A stretch of DNA of 64,000 nt from Robertkochia aurantiaca (lineage in GTDB: Bacteria; Bacteroidota; Bacteroidia; Flavobacteriales; Flavobacteriaceae), in contig NZ_JAINZS010000005.1 in assembly GCF_020166495.1 (NCBI RefSeq), forward strand, positions 62,001-126,000. The letters are read 5' to 3'. Both the position numbers and the translations under genes were made by a program. Below, one piece after another: positions 62,467-64,000 of this stretch. How positions within the stretch are numbered: position 1 is the stretch's first letter; the number at the start of each line of letters is the position of its first letter. The notes below the pieces were generated by a model. It saw only the letters and a program-made list of their open reading frames with translations. It did no database searches and was not told the DNA's origin.

Positions 62467-63807
62467 TTATTCAGTTTTGGTCAGGGTATTTTTATAAATT
62501 TTACCATCCTTCATGATCACCACAAAATTCTTTTCCGGATCGGCCACCAGGTCCAGATCTTCCAATGGATTACCGTCCACAATAACCAGATCTGCATAAG
62601 CTCCTTCTTTCACCACCCCAAGAGGGCCATCCTGGTAGGGGTGACGAGGACCACTCATTTCCAATAAGCGGGCATTTTCAGAAGTATAAATTTTAAGCGC
62701 TTCATAGGGCGTGAACCATTTTCCTAACCTTGCAACATATTCATTTTGCTGTATCGCAGTGGTGGGTCCAAATAGGTGGTCTTTACCAACGGCAAGATTT
62801 ACTCCTACTTTTTTTGCCAGGGGAAACACTTTATCAATTGCCTCTACAATTCCTTCGAATTTGGCCTGACTTACAGGGTTATCCCATGTCATGTCTTCTA
62901 CAAAAACGGGCTGAAGAGAAAGCCAGGCGCCTTTTTCTTTCATTAATTCCAGGGTTTCCTCAGTCACAAAAAAACCATGTTCGATGCATTTCACACCGGC
63001 TTCAATAGAGGTACGTACGCCACGGTCTGTATAAACATGTGAGGTTACATAAGTGTTATAATTTTCGGCTTCTTCTACGGCCGCTTTAATTTCGTCTACT
63101 GAATATTCACTAACGTCCAGAGGATCAAATTCAGATGCCACGCCACCTCCTGTGGTAATTTTAATCTGGGTAGCTCCCATTTTTAAAATGTCTCGGGTTC
63201 TCAACCTCACTTCGTCTACACCGTCTGAGGTCATGGCCATCATATTTCGCTCCCAATAATTCGTATAGGATTTATCCCTGGGCACCTCGCTTCTTCCGTA
63301 ATAATCGGCATGCCCCGCGGTTGGACTCATAAATGGGCCGGAGGGAAGTATACGATGCCCTGGGTATTCTCCGGCATCAATTAGTTTTTTGATAGCAAAT
63401 GGATTTCCCCCTGGATCTCGAACGGTAGTAAATCCGCGCAATAAGGTTTGTTCGGCCCCGGTCATACTGCGTATGGCTACCTCGGCCATATCGCCCTGAT
63501 TCAGAAAAAGAACCGGTGCCGGAGTATAGGCGTAAGTCGTGTGCCAATGGGCATCGATCAGTCCAGGAATAACGGTCTTTCCACCCCCGTCAATTACAAC
63601 GGCATCACTCCCGGCTGACAGATTCTTTCCGATTTCCTTGACCAAATTGCCTTCGATGAGTACATCTACTCCTTGCTGTAATTTCTCATTCACCCCATCA
63701 AAAACATTGACGTTCCTGATCAGGGTTGATGACTTTTCTTCCTGGCTGAACCCGGTTTGGGCAAACACAAAAAGTGCCAGAACTGCTATAACTTTAATTG
63801 CTTTCAT
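62467..63807 (-). CDS. Imidazolonepropionase-like amidohydrolase, secreted
   Basis: 446 residues from the ATG at 63807, which gives a proper signal peptide (MKAIKVIAVLALF...GFSQ). Metal and catalytic residues of the subtype: GLIDAHWHT (HxH), QIKITTGGG (Lys), YVTSHVYTD (His), CIEHGFFV (His) and GKDHLF (Asp). Members of this group hydrolyse cyclic or linear dipeptides, N-acyl amides or Xaa-Pro dipeptides. A very close relative follows it upstream at 63834 and a remnant of another lies at 59319. Confidence 0.9.
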   Translation of the reverse strand: MKAIKVIAVLALFVFAQTGFSQEEKSSTLIRNVNVFDGVNEKLQQGVDVLIEGNLVKEIGKNLSAGSDAVVIDGGGKTVIPGLIDAHWHTTYAYTPAPVLFLNQGDMAEVAIRSMTGAEQTLLRGFTTVRDPGGNPFAIKKLIDAGEYPGHRILPSGPFMSPTAGHADYYGRSEVPRDKSYTNYWERNMMAMTSDGVDEVRLRTRDILKMGATQIKITTGGGVASEFDPLDVSEYSVDEIKAAVEEAENYNTYVTSHVYTDRGVRTSIEAGVKCIEHGFFVTEETLELMKEKGAWLSLQPVFVEDMTWDNPVSQAKFEGIVEAIDKVFPLAKKVGVNLAVGKDHLFGPTTAIQQNEYVARLGKWFTPYEALKIYTSENARLLEMSGPRHPYQDGPLGVVKEGAYADLVIVDGNPLEDLDLVADPEKNFVVIMKDGKIYKNTLTKTE

Positions 63808-63833
63808 TTGTACTTGATTTTTATAATAAAACA

Positions 63834-64000
63834 TTATTTAAGGGTATTCTTATAAATTTTTCCATCTTTCATGATCACCACAAAGTTCTTTTCCGGATCA
63901 GCCACCAGGTCCAGATTTTCCAGTGGATTCCCGTCTACCAGGATCATATCGGCATAAGCACCCTCCATGACCACACCCAGGGCGCCTTCCTGATAGGGAT
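63834..64000 (-). CDS. Imidazolonepropionase-like amidohydrolase, C-terminal part only
   Basis: The last 55 codons before a TAA at 63834-63836; the gene runs out of the window on the right. The end reads ADPEKNFVVIMKDGKIYKN followed by TLK, almost identical to the end of the adjacent gene, so the two are tandem duplicates. The stop lies 27 nt before the neighbour's start. Confidence 0.85.
   Translation of the reverse strand, partial: PYQEGALGVVMEGAYADMILVDGNPLENLDLVADPEKNFVVIMKDGKIYKNTLK

Overview
The window comes from a member of the Bacteroidota, most likely a marine Flavobacteriia. Evidence: TAnnTTTG-type -7 promoter boxes, a type IX secretion C-terminal signal on a 3744-residue surface protein, an ECF sigma / FecR / STN-TonB receptor trio, Bacteroidota-specific families (HYC_CC_PP, DUF4412, GH3-like acyl adenylases) and many lipoproteins. 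Genus cannot be read from the sequence.

Region 1 (1-6.7 kb) is a sulfide detoxification module on the minus strand: a human-SQOR-like sulfide:quinone oxidoreductase (cut by the left edge), an HMA-domain protein, a small rhodanese, two paralogous persulfide dioxygenase-rhodanese fusions, a TSUP-family exporter suited to sulfite or thiosulfate, and a cysteine-bearing Crp/Fnr regulator. All five transcription units carry a palindrome GTAAC-N4-GTTAC (one base off in one site), each placed at exactly the same distance (22 nt) upstream of a TAnnTTTR box. This looks like a dedicated class-II-activated regulon and is the strongest discovery in the window.

Region 2 (6.8-18 kb) is one gene for a giant secreted multidomain protein: beta-propeller, calcium-type repeats, two malectin-like domains, kelch repeats, ten PKD domains, a parallel beta-helix, three copies of an unrecognised module of about 118 residues, and a T9SS tail.

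Region 3 (18.3-30.7 kb) is a minus-strand copper/heavy-metal efflux operon: HYC_CC_PP protein, CusA-type pump, TolC-type channel, His/Met-rich DUF3347 lipoprotein, ArsP-type permease, CopA-type P-ATPase, PepSY membrane protein and CusB-type adaptor fused to DUF3347.

Region 4 (30.8-35.3 kb) holds a GH3-family enzyme, an HExxH protein, two small membrane proteins, a DUF4412 protein and tRNA-Pro(GGG). A 20-bp copy of the tRNA 3' end lies 8.2 kb downstream (43414), so 35.2-43.4 kb may be an old tRNA-inserted island. It holds a 246-bp repeat array, two lipoproteins, a beta-barrel protein, and an ECF sigma - FecR - TonB receptor - DUF4382-like lipoprotein set. The next 1.9 kb (43.4-45.3) has one DoxX-like gene, an 8-bp repeat tract, a decayed alcohol dehydrogenase start and another copy of the dispersed repeat.

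Region 5 (45.3-64 kb), all minus strand, is a catabolic locus: an Omp85-like protein, three DcaP-type porins and another beta-barrel protein, three tandem D-aminoacylase-like lipoproteins, a serine beta-lactamase-fold enzyme lacking the usual Glu166 motif, a decayed amidohydrolase fragment, a cupin, a 3-hydroxyacyl-CoA-dehydrogenase-like enzyme, an M20 peptidase of the PM20D1 type, and two imidazolonepropionase-like amidohydrolases (the second cut by the right edge). It appears built to import and hydrolyse N-acylated or cyclic amide compounds in the periplasm; the substrate is unknown.
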